Shown piece after piece: positions 1-12,775 of a stretch of DNA of 64,000 bases. The number at the start of each line of letters is the position of its first letter. Position 1 is the stretch's first letter. The notes beneath the pieces were generated by a model. It was not told the DNA's origin. It saw only the letters and a program-made list of their open reading frames with translations, and did no database searches. The translations under genes and the position numbers were made by a program. Origin of the DNA: Owenia fusiformis (taxonomy: Eukaryota; Annelida; Polychaeta; Sabellida; Oweniidae); the NCBI GenBank assembly GCA_903813345.2, contig CAIIXF020000002.1, positions 25,498,455 to 25,562,454 on the forward strand, written 5' to 3'.

Positions 1-3000
1 GGATATTTAGAAAAAATCAATCACAAGCCATTTCCGTCCATTAGGTTTCTGTAAGCAATCTAATTGACCACTGGGGAGTTATTAGTTCATTATGAAGAAT
101 GGTGGCGGAAACTATAATGGTTTGATATGTTATTTTGACAAAATTGATGCATATTATGCCACTAGTAATCACACTTTTTCTTGGATAATTTGTTCCACTT
201 TGGTTTCTTGTGGTATGTAGCATCATGATTGATAAACCAAATCTTCCATCTCATTTCTCATGTAGAAAATAAGTCTAGATGTAGTAATATACCTACCTCA
301 TTTAGCCTAAATTTGCTTCGCCTATTTAGATTTGCATTATCTATTTCAATTTGCCTCACCTATTTACTTTTGCCTTGCCTTATTTTGAATTCTTGCCACG
401 CCCCTATATTAACCAATATAATGGGGTAAGAAAAGGGAGGGGCACATTTATAAGTTGTGTACTGAGAGTCAATACAATATTTAGTTTTATCACTGATTGC
501 TTGTCTATATTTATAACCCTATTAACTTTCACACCATGGTGTAAAATAGTAAAATAATAGCTGCTTTCTTTATGGGGGTTCAAGAAAAAGTTTTTTTCTT
601 CTTTATCCTAGACACTGTAATGTTGTTGGCTGAACACTTGATGCAGTTTTTGCTTATTGTTCTACAGATGTATAACCAGCAAGATGATCTTGCTTCAAGA
701 CTTTGCCCTCCCCCTCCTTCTCTTATGACCAACATATGTGGGGGTATATAGTGGGGGAGGGGTCTTAGCTAGACTTAAAACCAGATTATGATTACATATA
801 GGCATTAATAAGTGCTCTTTAGTAGCAACCTCCCCAGAATTTGAAAAAAAATTCATCAGTTGAATATTTGGGAAGTGCATCCTGTTAGAACTAATTTCTT
901 CTAACCAGGTGAACATTTTGAAAATCGTGAATTTTTCAGAATTGGCGAAATTAGTTTTGTGTGTGGTAAAATCATAAGGAGAATGATTTAATTTGATTAA
1001 ACTTTCTTTATACTGGTTATTTATAACATTTTGTATAAGTGAAGGCAATGAAATATCACAGGTGGTTAGATATAACCCTATTGCTATATATCAACTTGGC
1101 AAATGTTCCAACTCATGTCAAAATAAAACTGATTTAAAAGTTTGTATAACAGTTGCTATCAAAGCTAGTAAATGGTCATTCTATTCTGATACTCATAGCA
1201 TCTTTCTGTTTCAGAGCTGAGAATAAGTGAGATATCATGGTTTATCATGATGGTAAATGGTATCCAAGTAGAATCCAAGCAGTATTTTGAAATGAAAGCA
1301 TTTAAAACAAATTGTTTGATTTATAATTGTTTATTTGAGACTAAACTAAAGTTGTAAATAATTAAATTATATAATCTAATTACCAGTAATTAATCATAGA
1401 TGGTTAGAATATTTCTCAATTCCATGTGGATATTATAACAGGGTACATATTGAGACTAAATACATATTTTATTTTTTATAAGTTAAAATGATTTTTTCCA
1501 GTTTCAACATTTTTGTGAAAGAATCATATCACTTTCAAGAAGTACTCATTTATTATAAGGCTCCAACTTGGCATATTGTCAGATATTTATAACTTTGGAA
1601 GTTGTTTGATTTAAGATTTGTTGGTAGAAAGGCCACGAATGTTGACCTTAAAGACAAGTCTGTTTTGTTTGGATAAACAAAGGTTTAACATGAAGATTGG
1701 TATCTGACAAAGGAAAGGGATTAGCCTTTGACATTGGAGTTACATGCTCAAGAATGTGAGTGCAGAAAGAGAACCTCAAGTTCAGTATACTATCCAGTAG
1801 TTTGATTTTGTTTTTTAAAAGAAACCTTCATTAGAAGATATAGATGACCGAACTTTCAGTTTTATTCATGAGACTATGATGCTACAGTCTAAATACTAGA
1901 AAAGTACTCTTTCCAAAACTTTTCTCAAACTCTACATTAATTTCCTGATAAACTACTGAACTTCACTAAGGCAATCAAGCATACCCCTTGTGGAGATATC
2001 GCAGACTTATAACAGTTCCTCTCTCGAAGTTTGAAAACAAAGAGATATGATGAATATCAGGATGTTCATTGCTCTTGAATGATTTGCATTCATTCAACTT
2101 TGCTTCTTAAAAGAGAGCTTCATCTTCACTCTTTTAGTTTACAATAAATCTCTTAAATCACAGAGCCAATCAGTGTTGAATCGTCAAAATGTGGAGTATG
2201 ATTTAATCTGAGTAAATATTAAAGTGGCTCAGTGGTGATCTCTAAATGATCAATTTAAATCAGAGTTTATCTTCAAGACAGTTATCTCAGGGTACCAAAA
2301 TAATGTATTCTAGAAATTTTATTTCTCAAGATCTTGTAATAGTTTTAATGTATAATAAGCCTATATGTCTCAATTGCTTCACACACTCTCAACGTTTCCT
2401 CAAATCCAGTTTGCTGGGAATGAGCTTAATTTAAATATAGCGCTACATGAATTTTATTTTATGTAATCCTTTTTTGTAAAAATTCCCCAATATTAAGATA
2501 CAATAGGTACACCTCATTCTCTGAGGACATTTTCAAAGTCTGGGAAACATTTCCATGTTTATCAGTTTCTGTATTTACTTTCAATACAAATGATTGTATT
2601 AAGATCATGTGTGAATTTAATCGCATTATGTTATTTGAGCAGATTATAGACCACTTTTCTTAATATACCAGCCAGTCACTTTAGAGAAAGGCAGTTCGGT
2701 CAATAAGGTAAAAACACATTTTATTAAACAATCTTATACATCTTTTTCTTGATGTAAATGCTTATTAAATCATAATCTGACAGTTCAGAAATATTAAACT
2801 TACTGAAAGTAAAGCTGTAATCAAAATTACTTCAGTTAATATTTAGCTCCAGGAATTTTTATACAAGGTGGTATATTGTAAAGAGCCCCTTTGGACAGTT
2901 TTACCTTTTTTCATCTTTAAAGGTACTAATCTCCCATCCAAACTAACAAGCTCAAGATATGTACAGTATTTAATGAATGGATGGTAAAAACGAAGGGTGA

Positions 3001-3944
3001 ACGAAAAACCTATTTTAGTGGCTAACTGCTAGAAAATTAACCAAAAATCATTTAGGCATATTGTGGTATTGCAATGTAGATTTTTTATCGATTGTTTGTT
3101 ATTGCAACCCTTGTTTTGAACTCTAACCAATGCTAAAATTATCTTTATGATTTTACCAGGCCAGACCTGCATTATTTCATCTGGAGAAATTTACTGAAAT
3201 AATCAGCAAATAAAAAAGCAGGTTTTATGGGTTCTTTGTTTCACTAAATGTGTACTGTTTTGTCGAAAATGATGTACCCGTGAGTTAGCATACCCTGTTC
3301 GCAAACTACTGTGTCTCTCAGTCTGGATTCTTGGGAATTGATTTCATTTCTTAGATGTAATGATGTTGGAAACTAGCAGCCATAGGAGTTTGTTAATTAA
3401 CAACAAGTCAAGATGACTGATGTACTTGAAATCAAAACATGTACTATTAGGCTAATTCACCAAAATGTATTTTTCTTCCAACTGAGATTTATATTAATGA
3501 GAAGTTACTCTACCCTCTCAAATTCGTACACTTCTCATCTCAAATACTATTTTAGTATTAGGAAATGGAGTACAACTGATGGTAGGCAGACAATATTTAA
3601 TAGGGATTCATTTTTCATGATTTCTTACCAAATGATATTTCGTACCACCTGAACAGTTCTGGTGAGTCCAAGATGACTATATACTTTGAAAAAACATTTT
3701 GTGTATTTTCTCAGGATTTTTGGAGAAAATGATTTCAAAGGGTAAAAACACTGGATGAATACCCCTGTTGATGAACACCCTTGCACCCTCGCAAATTCCT
3801 TAATGTCAGAATATAAGACCAGTGCAATCTCAAAATCTGTGTGTTTGTAAAACTATTCTGTGTTTCAGACTGTCACTAAATGATTGAATTTCTCTCATAG
3901 TGGCTCAAACTTACAGTTTGTGAATCGTGGTAAGCCATGCCTTC

Positions 3945-4062
3945 TCCAGGCCAATAGCCAGGAGAAATTCGTGGGAAGGGAGAGGGCAGCAAAGTTGTCA
4001 AATGTGATCCCCTCAAATTCTTTGAAACATGAAGCCCCCTTGGCAAAACCTGTCTATTGGCA
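3945..4062 (+). repeat. CAGGCC-family fragment
   Basis: CCAGGCCAATAGCCAGG, CAAAGTTGTCAAATGTGATC and CCCTTGGCAAAACCTG match the family consensus seen at 51515. The poly-G part is lost. Confidence 0.5.
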
Positions 4063-5270
4063 TATTCTCCATCTCTGTCCTTCTGAACATCTATGATGTA
4101 ACTGAGGGAGGGAGAGATGATATGTCTTGTAGGGGAACAACCCCTGCTGCTCTCTGAGAATATATTGATGTGGAGCATATGTATTCCATTATACAATTTG
4201 TACATGCTGGACTATCATAATTTACTTACCTCACAAAATCTTGCTAGATTTACACTTATTCTTCTCTTTTTCACTCTTAGATTTGTATTGTTGAAATGTT
4301 TTTGCATTCTTTATGATTTAAAGTGTTTGCTGCCTGTTTATTTTATTTCTTGCTGATTCCTCTCTTTTTATGTTTATTTTTTATTTTAGAATATAACTGT
4401 CAGATTTTGTTTCTTGGTACATCTAGTAATTGCCTGAATTAGATAATAAGCTGGTTGATGGTGTTATTAGTCGGATTGGGAATAGACTAGCATTCCTGAA
4501 ATTAAAGTAGTCTGACATCATCACTGAAGGTTGTTTTGTCCCATGATGCATTTTAGGTACTGGTGATACCTGGGATGTTGTATGGGCCTCCTTTGCTAAT
4601 ATACCTCTAGTGCAGGGTCTTAGTTATGAACTAATAAAGATGAAGCTCTCTTTTAAGAAGTCAATTGAATGCAAGGGGTACTGTCAATAAGATGCCAAGA
4701 ATCAAGTTAGGGAAAATGCAATTACATGTACTTTCTTAAGCAAAATAAAATTATTGGAAAGGATATAGAGAAAAATATAATTTAGCTGATTTTCATGATT
4801 GAGTCACTCAGTTGATGAGGTTTAAATGAGAGTTGGTGTCACAGTGCTCATGTATTGAATACAAATGAAAAAACACTCTTTCCCAGAGTTCAAAATATAA
4901 CTTACTACCTGTAGTACTTCCAATAATGAAAATTGATGAAATTATTATAAAAATCTCCATTCGACAGATTTATTTTTTATTCATCCAAATTGTAATACTG
5001 TAAATCCATGAAATAAAGTTTTTAAGAAGTGAAACAAAGGCTAAATGTATGGAACTTCCATTTGAAAAACAGTTTGTTTTAGAAAATAGTTGGGAGGTCA
5101 ATTTGGAGTTAGTATGGAATTCTAGTTATTTGCAACTTGAAAGGAAACAAGTTGGATTTTCAGGCACTGTTGAGTGAAAGCATTTGACCTTAACATCTCA
5201 TCTTAGCCTCTTCTTGGCTTGTTCCTTCTTGATATGTACATTTTAAACTTATATCCAACTGGTCCACATT

Positions 5271-5415
5271 CAGGCCTGTAGGGGGAGATTTGGAAGGGGG
5301 TTCTTTAGAATCATGTAGTTTTTCACCATTCCGAGCACTTTTCAAGTCAAAATTGAACCCCTTGGATTTTTTAAAACAGACCCCCCCCCTCCTTGCAAAA
5401 CTGGCTATGGGCCTG
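5271..5415 (+). repeat. CAGGCC-family element
   Basis: CAGGCCTGTAGGGGGAG at the left, AGTTTTTCACCATTCCGAGC in the middle, and CTGGCTATGGGCCTG at the right. The imperfect ends are inverted repeats. Confidence 0.75.
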
Positions 5416-7215
5416 ACATGAGAGAAAAACAAGGGAAATTGTAACAAACAAATTGTAATAAACAAATTGGATTATTATATCCACCAATAATTAATTGTCC
5501 AAACTGATTAGTTGCTAATAAGCATGCTGTGGAAATGCAATATAAATATGGAAATTAATGATTTAATTGTGTTTTTATTGATTATGCCTAGCAATACAGG
5601 CTGTTGCTCTTGCCACCCTTGCATGATAAAAAACATTAATGTTTACCCTTGAAATGTTAAATCAATTACACGCATATGTAAGAATATTCAAATTATGTGA
5701 CTCTGGAGAGTCAGAGAGAAGCTTTAAATTTTTATTAAAATATTCAGACTACATGTGTTGATCAAGTTTTTTATAGAATTTCACAATTTTTGATGATCTA
5801 GCATATTTATTTTTTAGGTGTTATCAAAATTATGCATTTGAATTGCTGTATGTAAATGTGTATAATTTAAGTCGCCATTTGTGTTATTTTCTTTGAAAAA
5901 GTAAACGTTGATTTGGTTCCAAAAGGGTTGCCATAGTGAAAGTAAGATGAATGGCTTAATAACCAGCGCATTATTGGATTGTCTATGCTGGAGAAACACT
6001 GTTAACCCATGAGAAATAATACAATTAAATGGCCATATTTTAAAATGGCAGATGAGTGAAAAATAGAGGAATCTACAAGGAATAAAGTAATAGATACTCT
6101 GAATTATATAGAAATTCTAGAAAAATTGGTTCATTTATATTTAAGAGAGAAAAAGTGTGATGTATCATAACCAGAGAGAGAATTAGCGCAATATTAATCC
6201 CTGGGGATTGTGGGTCGAATATTTTATTCCCGAAGACTTTCTACTTTAGTAAATTACAATGTACCACGCATGTTCTGTATAATGTAATTTGGGGTGTGCC
6301 AGTTAAGACTTTAGCATCATTTTGTCCATAATTGGATAGTTCGTATTCTTTGATTCTAGACAAGTCTACATCAAGATAGTTCAATGAAGCGATTATTCAC
6401 GATCCATTTTGTTCAAAAATCTGAACAATATGAAAAAACTGCAATTGACAACCAATCTATTGTACATAGGATTAAGATAAAGAAGTAGATGCATTTTAAC
6501 ATATGGTGTGAGCATATTATTCTAATCGGATAATTCTTGGATAAGAGCATGCTCATCATACACAGTCTAATGCATAGCTCCAGAAAATACCATATAATGG
6601 ACAGGGGTGTTACATCAGGCTGAGGCATTTATTGTGGCTATGCCGAAGACTGATTAGGAGACTCATTTAATTGTATATGTTAAAGTGGCTGAAGCGTTAC
6701 ATATTGTTTAAGAAGTAAATCAATAATAGGATGAGAGACTGGTTAACATTTGTGTAGCATCAGACACGGAAAAGATGCATATCGATGCCAATACTACATA
6801 CTAATAGTACATATGGAGGGATATAACAGTGAATGAGGTAAGATATTCTTTTGATAGGCCAAGGGGAATAATATTCTACCTGAGGACGTTATAATGGGAT
6901 CTAATTAAATGATGATTTTAGATTTTTTGGAGTATATAGAAAGAGACCCTCTCCAGTGATGCATACAAGCTTTCCAGAGTGAGCTTATTTATAAGGCACC
7001 TCAATTATAACCTTTTCAAAGGTAAAATATGTTTTTCTGGCTTGTATCCTGGACTATCTCTGTACTAAAAGGGAATTATAGAAAGCTGTGATGTATTACA
7101 TTGAGTGGAATGGCCTTATCCTGGTTTATAAGGAGGAAGGGCGGAAACAATGAGTAGCTACAACAAAATACATGTATACCTCTTGAAATGGAAATATTTT
7201 GATAACAGACCAGCG

Positions 7216-7410
7216 TTCCAGTTTCTTGAGTCAGTCACTGATAGCTATATCATCTACATATCATTTTGACTTAAAATTAAGAAGTAAGGACCTTAAAGGC
7301 CCAGTAATGCCCAAGAAGGCCAATAAATTGTGGTATAGCATTCAAGTTTCTTGAGTCAGTCACTGATAGCTTTATCATCTTCAGTAGTTCTACATATCAT
7401 TTTGTCTGTG
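7216..7410 (+). repeat. Direct duplication of about 60 bp
   Basis: GTTTCTTGAGTCAGTCACTGATAGCT with TATCATCT and CTACATATCATTTTG occurs at about 7222 and again at about 7346, the second with a short insertion. Confidence 0.7.
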
Positions 7411-7587
7411 TCTACATGTGTCTCTGTAGGTGGGCTTGTGTTGGGAAGGTGTATTACAAAATGGTTTTCACATAGTTAACACATGTTCAGTGATTGCATT
7501 TGGATATACTATAAAGACTGAGGAGCTGATTAGATTTCTAGGTGTTTTTTGCCTTTATTCAGTGGTTGTTTAGTTTTTTTTATTGAT

Positions 7588-7690
7588 ATAGTCTACAACA
7601 TTTTTGTGGACAGTGTTTGGCGGTTGGTGTTCAGTGTCTGTAACAAATGGTAGGTGGTAACTGGTGACATTTTGCATGTTAATGCCTTGG
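7588..7690 (+). repeat. GTCACC-family fragment
   Basis: It carries TTTTTGTGGACAGTGTTTGG and the right end (TAACAAATGGTAGGTGG, GTGACATTTTGCATGTTAA). The left hairpin is absent. Confidence 0.65.
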
Positions 7691-7970
7691 ATTAATCTTT
7701 TTACTTGATTATACTTTTAAAATGACTATAGTCTTGATGCTGTTCTGTTTCTCAAGAATATTGTTTTGTTGTCTTGGAACACCATTTGAAGTATTCCTAA
7801 AGTGTCTGAAGTGTTTTTCCAGGTGTTCATTGAAGTGTTCATTCAGGTATTTGAAATGTATTGTGTTTGGGTATTAGGAGCACGTACAAAATCTAGGCAC
7901 ATGTAGTAAACTTGATGTTGATGGTACTTCTAGTCAGAAAAGGCTCATGCAACTGTCTGTTATTTAAAAT

Positions 7971-8117
7971 GAGGCCCGTAGCCACTTGTCAGGGAGGTTC
8001 AGGGGGTTCAAGCGAACTCCCCCTTGGCAAAAACCCTTTCAAAATCATGCAGTTTTTCACCATTCTGAACTCTTTTAAAGTGGTTTTGGGCCAAAGTTGT
8101 CAAAGTGATTCCTTTTA
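7971..8117 (+). repeat. CAGGCC-family element (right end lost)
   Basis: GAGGCCCGTAGCCACTTGTC, then GTTCAAGCGAACTCCCCC, AATCATGCAGTTTTTCACCA and CCAAAGTTGTCAAAGTGA. Confidence 0.7.
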
Positions 8118-8506
8118 ATTTGTTAATTTTAAAAGCCGCCTAAGTCATATATAATACCTTGATGAATCAAGATGATATTTTAGCGGTTTCGGTGGTTTAA
8201 TTCTTGTCTATTAAATCATGATACCAGGAAGCAACCACTTTAACTGTCTGTGGTTTATAACTATGCTAAGCTGAACATCTTTTTAGGTTATCAATATGAT
8301 TACTTGCAAACTTAACAACCTAAATATTTTAGGAAGAAAGAGGTCTGTTTCTTAACATTAAGCTTTATTTCTCAAAACATTTGATTACAGTGATCTGTTT
8401 CTCGTAGCTGTATAAATCAATTCGAATTATAAATATGTCATGTTTTGAGATTTGTCATGAAGAATAACTTAGGAGTGTCTCAAGAAATATTATGTGACTA
8501 TTTTTT

Positions 8507-8650
8507 TATATCACCATCAATGGTGACATATTGTTACAGTCTTCAATTTTTTGTGGACTGAGTTTGGCGTTCAGTGGTTGGTGTTTGGCATTCAGTGGCT
8601 GGTGGTCAGCATCTGTAGCAAATGGCAGGTAGTGATTGTTAATGGCTTGT
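8507..8650 (+). repeat. GTCACC-family short element
   Basis: Left end TATCACCATCAATGGTGACATATTG and right end CAAATGGCAGGTAGTG...TTAATGGC match the long copy at 35761. The middle is a short run of TTGGTG/TTCAGTGG repeats. Confidence 0.75.
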
Positions 8651-9761
8651 TTTTCAGATGTTAACCTTTGTGTGTTTTGTGCTGTATATGCCATGCTTTG
8701 TCAGTTTTTCAATCTTCACCTGATCGTTTTCACCTAGCACTTAATCAGCCTGATTCTATGCACTGCCTTATCATAGTTTGTTTGAAAGTGGTTGCACATG
8801 TGGGGAACAAATCAAAGTTATTTTAAGAACTATAAGATTCAAGGAATTTCTCCTGTCAGTTTTGTTGATTTCCAGATTTTAAAGTATTGTACTGGAGGCA
8901 CTTTCTCTTATTGAGGTTACAAACTGGTAGGGGAGGATTTTGGGAGTCTATTTAGAGGTGGCCTAAATTTGGAAAAACAATCAAATTCCCTTATACACTG
9001 CATACAGAGTTTAGTCATAAACTAAGACGAAGCTCTCTTTTAAGAAGTAGAATTTAAGGAGGGTATTTCTCCATATAATTAATGGAAAACTGAGGTATAT
9101 TCCTTGAAAAATCACCTATTTTGATTTGTACCTATTTTGGTTGGTTCATTTCTTATTAGTCAAGATAGTTATACATAGTTTGAGCTAAAGGTGGAGCTAG
9201 GGTATGGTACAAAGGATTTTGGACCTTCAAATAATGACTACTATTGGCCATTGCCATATCTTTTTTCATAAAAATGCTGAATTGACCCATTCCGTTTCTT
9301 ATATCTTTCTACCCTTTAGTAAAAATATGCTTCTAGAAAGACATGAAAGAAGCTAATAGATTAGGCCATGACTTCTCATGATGTACATGTAGTTAAGCTG
9401 ACTTTCAATATGAGCATACTTGAATTGACCTAGTTACAAAATGAGTTAAGATGTCAATATTGTAAAAATGTAGCATACAAAATTATTTCACGTATATGTA
9501 CCTAAGATTAGTGATAAATAGTATCAAACATAAGTAAATTATTAGGTATTTGTAGAGTTACCAGTTGGTATATTGGTATATTGTATGGGAATCCACTCAC
9601 ATTATTGACTAAACATGATAATGAATTTACCAAATAAATACAAATAACTACCAATGTCATGAGACATGAAGTTCTGAATTTGGGACTATATGAGAGTTTG
9701 TCTTATCTATTTGGCATACACTGCACATTGACACCTCAAATATTGACCTTCTTTCACATTT

Positions 9762-10020
9762 TTATGTCATCATCAGAAGTGGTGACATATTGTTATAGTC
9801 TCTAACCTTTTTTGTGGATAATGTTTGGCGGTTGGTGTTAGGCATCTGTAATGGCTTTCTGTGGATGGCATCTGTAATAAATGGCAGGTGGTGACATTTT
9901 GCATGTTAATGCCTTGTGTCATAATTGTACTCAGTAATTATAATTATTCGGCATCATTGGTTGGTGTTCGGTATCTGTAACAAATGGCATATGGTGACAT
10001 TTTGCATGTAAACGTCTTGT
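9762..10020 (+). repeat. GTCACC-family element plus adjacent partial copy
   Basis: A copy with both ends (ATGTCATCATCAGAAGTGGT to TGCATGTTAATGCCTTG, 9762-9917) is followed at about 9950-10020 by a second right half (TTGGTGTTCGG ... CAAATGGCATATGGTGACAT). Confidence 0.75.
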
Positions 10021-10489
10021 GAATCGTATATTTCATTAAAAACTGCAAGGGGAACATAATATATTCTGTCAGACCTAGACCTTTAAACAACAGGTAAAAA
10101 TAGTTGTAAACTATCTATTATAAATGTTTTCCTTTGATCTTTCTGATCTCAATCTCCTTTCCCCTAGTTAGTTACAAACTGATTCCTGTTCTATCTTTAG
10201 TATTTTTTTCAGAATTACCCTTAGTTACCCAGTTATTTCAGTTTTGCTTCAAGACCCTGACCCCCCCCCCCCCATCTACTTTACACCTGTTGTTAAAGAA
10301 GATATAGGGGAGATCTAGGGTCTTTAAGCAATTGTAACTTTAAGAAAGTTCTTTGAAAATGTTAAATTGTAGTATTGTATAATTAAGATTTTTAACAAGA
10401 GATGTTATGTGGGAGTAGTTGTGAAAACTCAATATGTAATGTATTCAACTTTTGGCAGCAATGTTGTTAGATGAGTAGTAAGTAAACTG

Positions 10490-10543
10490 ATGTTTCTGCC
10501 CCACATTTGTCTGTTTCAAAGGCAGGTGCTCTTGAAGGTTAAG
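10490..10543 (+). CDS. Second weak candidate for a 5' coding exon
   Basis: ATG at 10490 opens 18 codons (MFLPHICLFQRQVLLKVK) ending at a consensus donor AAG|gtaagttg in phase 0, which would also fit exon 1 at 18515. An in-frame TGA lies 18 nt upstream of the ATG. The hydrophobic content and poor Kozak context (C at -3) make it less attractive than the 14701 candidate. Confidence 0.15.
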
Positions 10544-10933
10544 GTAAGTTGCTGGGTTGCATATATATTGTTGAGAACATATTGTGTGCTTATATAACAT
10601 ATGCTGTGTAATATACGGATTGAATATACATCGATTCAAATGGGTAAGAATAAGAAGCTCTTTATACAGACTAATATAATGTTGCATGTATAACAGGAAG
10701 AGGGAAGATAATGGTTTGGGCTATCCAGCTGGTTTGATTGTTTCTTTACGAAGCATTTTGATGAAAAGGCTTCATAACAATTTGGATTTTTGAGGTGTTA
10801 CACAGGCACAAAATCTTTCGAAACTAAGCTTTTTATTAAAATGCTTCATGATGATAAGCCATGATGAGATTTTTGAGAAAATTAAGCTTGTATCTTAACA
10901 TATTAAATACATAACGTTATATATTAGAAAAAT

Positions 10934-10990
10934 GTAGGTGGTAAGTGTTTGGCATCTGTAACAAATGGCAAGTTGTGACATTTTGCATGT
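10934..10990 (+). repeat. GTCACC-family right-end fragment
   Basis: Only the right end remains (GGCATCTGTAACAAATGGCA, AGTTGTGACATTTTGCATG). Confidence 0.6.
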
Positions 10991-11615
10991 TTTAAACTGC
11001 CATAATATCTGAACACTTTGGCCAGTACTTAGGTGGCATTCAAATTAGACATGTTTCAAACTGTATTTGGTAAGAGGAGAGCTTTTGACGCATGAATTAA
11101 TAAAGAGATATTACTGGTATCATGCGAAATGAACTGGCTAAATGAACATCTTAATGAGGTCTGACTAATGACTAGATGGCGAAAATTAATTTCTTATCAA
11201 GTGAGATTATTCTTTAGGGATTTCTACCAATTTGTGCACACCATCATAAATGCCTAATCTATTTTGTGATCTCAGTTATTGGATGTGTCAAGTGAGGTCA
11301 GCGATATTGGGAATTATTACGATTGTAATTGACCAATCTGTGGCTCATATAATTCATGGGGATTAGGTCACCCTCAACTTCTTCCTTTACATTATTTTAT
11401 GTATAATGGATGACTTAAGGAATAGGTGGAGCCATAGTAGCGGGCCATAGTGGTTATTATCTGCCCTGGTCCGGGGGAATAATGAGTTTGTACTTAGTTT
11501 TCAATAGGTGGTAAAAAAAATTGATAACCTTGTTAACTATTGAACATAGAGGGGTGACTTTCTCCTCTGCTATGATATTGAAGGATCTGGTATATTGTAT
11601 CATTATTAAATGGTT

Positions 11616-11808
11616 CTACAATAAAACCTAAGTGGAACACCTTTGGTACCTCTACAAAGTATTCTTCTTGGAATGTGTTCTACTTATAAAAGTTCATTTA
11701 ACATTAAATCAGTTGGTCTTGGGGCTCGGAGGTGTTCCTTTAACAGAGGTGTTCCACTTAAACAGAGGTGTTCTTCTAGAGGTGTTCCACTTTACAGTTT
11801 CATTGTAT
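11616..11808 (+). repeat. TACAGTRAAACC-family MITE (GTGTTCCACTT subtype)
   Basis: TACAATAAAACC at the left pairs with an inverted TTTCATTGTA end at the right. Inside are recurring GAGGTGTTCCACTT blocks and a GGTACCTCTA motif. The open frames here are inside the repeat. Confidence 0.7.
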
Positions 11809-12261
11809 TTCTTTGTTGAATACCATGATAATCTAGCAAGTAAAGACTGGATCATTGATAATATTGATAGGATCATTGATTTCTTTTTATTATGAGACTC
11901 TTCAATATACTTTGTTATAATTGAATGAAAGATCCCTTCAGCTTGAAGCACGGGGACTCCGGGGAGTTGAGTTAAAGATGAAGATTTCGATTCGTATGAT
12001 TTGATTAGAAAGACATCTTGTTTTTTCAGTTCTACCTGTTTTTGTTATGTTTCTTGGGTAAACACATTTATGAGTTGATATAAATCTATTTTTATTTGTG
12101 TAGGATTTGTTAATGTGTCATAAATGCTCAAGGGTCTGCATGCTGCCCTTGCAAAAAATAACTCCACAAGAAAAATATCGTCAAGTGTTGAAATTCATCA
12201 AGAAATAAAGGAAAGATATGTTAAGTATTCAATACATAACTGTCTTGAATAAAATTCCTCA

Positions 12262-12360
12262 TCCAAAAACTACTTAGACTGGCCAAAAGTGTTCAAATTA
12301 GTAGGTGTTCGAATATCAAAATTTTTAACATGGAAGTCTATGGCAGAAAAATATACATTT
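12262..12360 (+). repeat. TACAGTRAAACC-family fragment
   Basis: GGCCAAAAGTGTTCAAATTA, GTAGGTGTTCG and AACATGGAAGTCTATGGCAG match the middle of the copies at 16850 and 60204. Confidence 0.6.
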
Positions 12361-12547
12361 ACTAACGTAACTAATGTGACTTAATTAATGATCAAGCTTA
12401 GAGCTATGATTTAGAAATATAATATTTTGGGGTTTTTCCAACAAAATTAACCACGCATAATCATACTTTAGACTTGGTATTGTGTTTATGCCAAATTTGG
12501 TCATTTTAATTGACTCAATTTAACTTGACAATAATTAAAATAAAATG

Positions 12548-12775
12548 AAAATAAGTCTTGCCTAAAGAGTGTACCCTAGATGTACCCCCTCCCCTAGTGT
12601 GTACTCCACCTTTAAAACACAACACATGAAAGTGAAGGCGAGGTACATGGGGGGGGGGTACTCCCTCCACCTTCCCAACACAACACAGAAAGGTGAAGTG
12701 CACAGATGGAGGGGGGGGGGTACTCCACCTTCCCAACACAACACAGGAAGTTGAAGTACACAGGGGTTACACAGT
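12548..12775 (+). repeat. Minisatellite, about 57 bp x 3, with G runs
   Basis: Three units share GTACTCC(CT)CCACCTT, CCAACACAACACAG and GAAGTACAC/GTGCACA blocks, each followed by a run of G. The overlapping frames on both strands arise from this repetition. Confidence 0.75.

Larger units (their letters stand above)
1..10489. other. No gene seen; AT-rich sequence with scattered repeat fragments
   Basis: No exon with acceptor, frame and donor stands out on either strand. Short conserved blocks such as GATGAAGCTCTCTTTTAAGA (about 4640, 9026; complement at about 2105 and 44250) mark another small repeat family. It may be upstream intron or intergenic DNA. Confidence 0.5.
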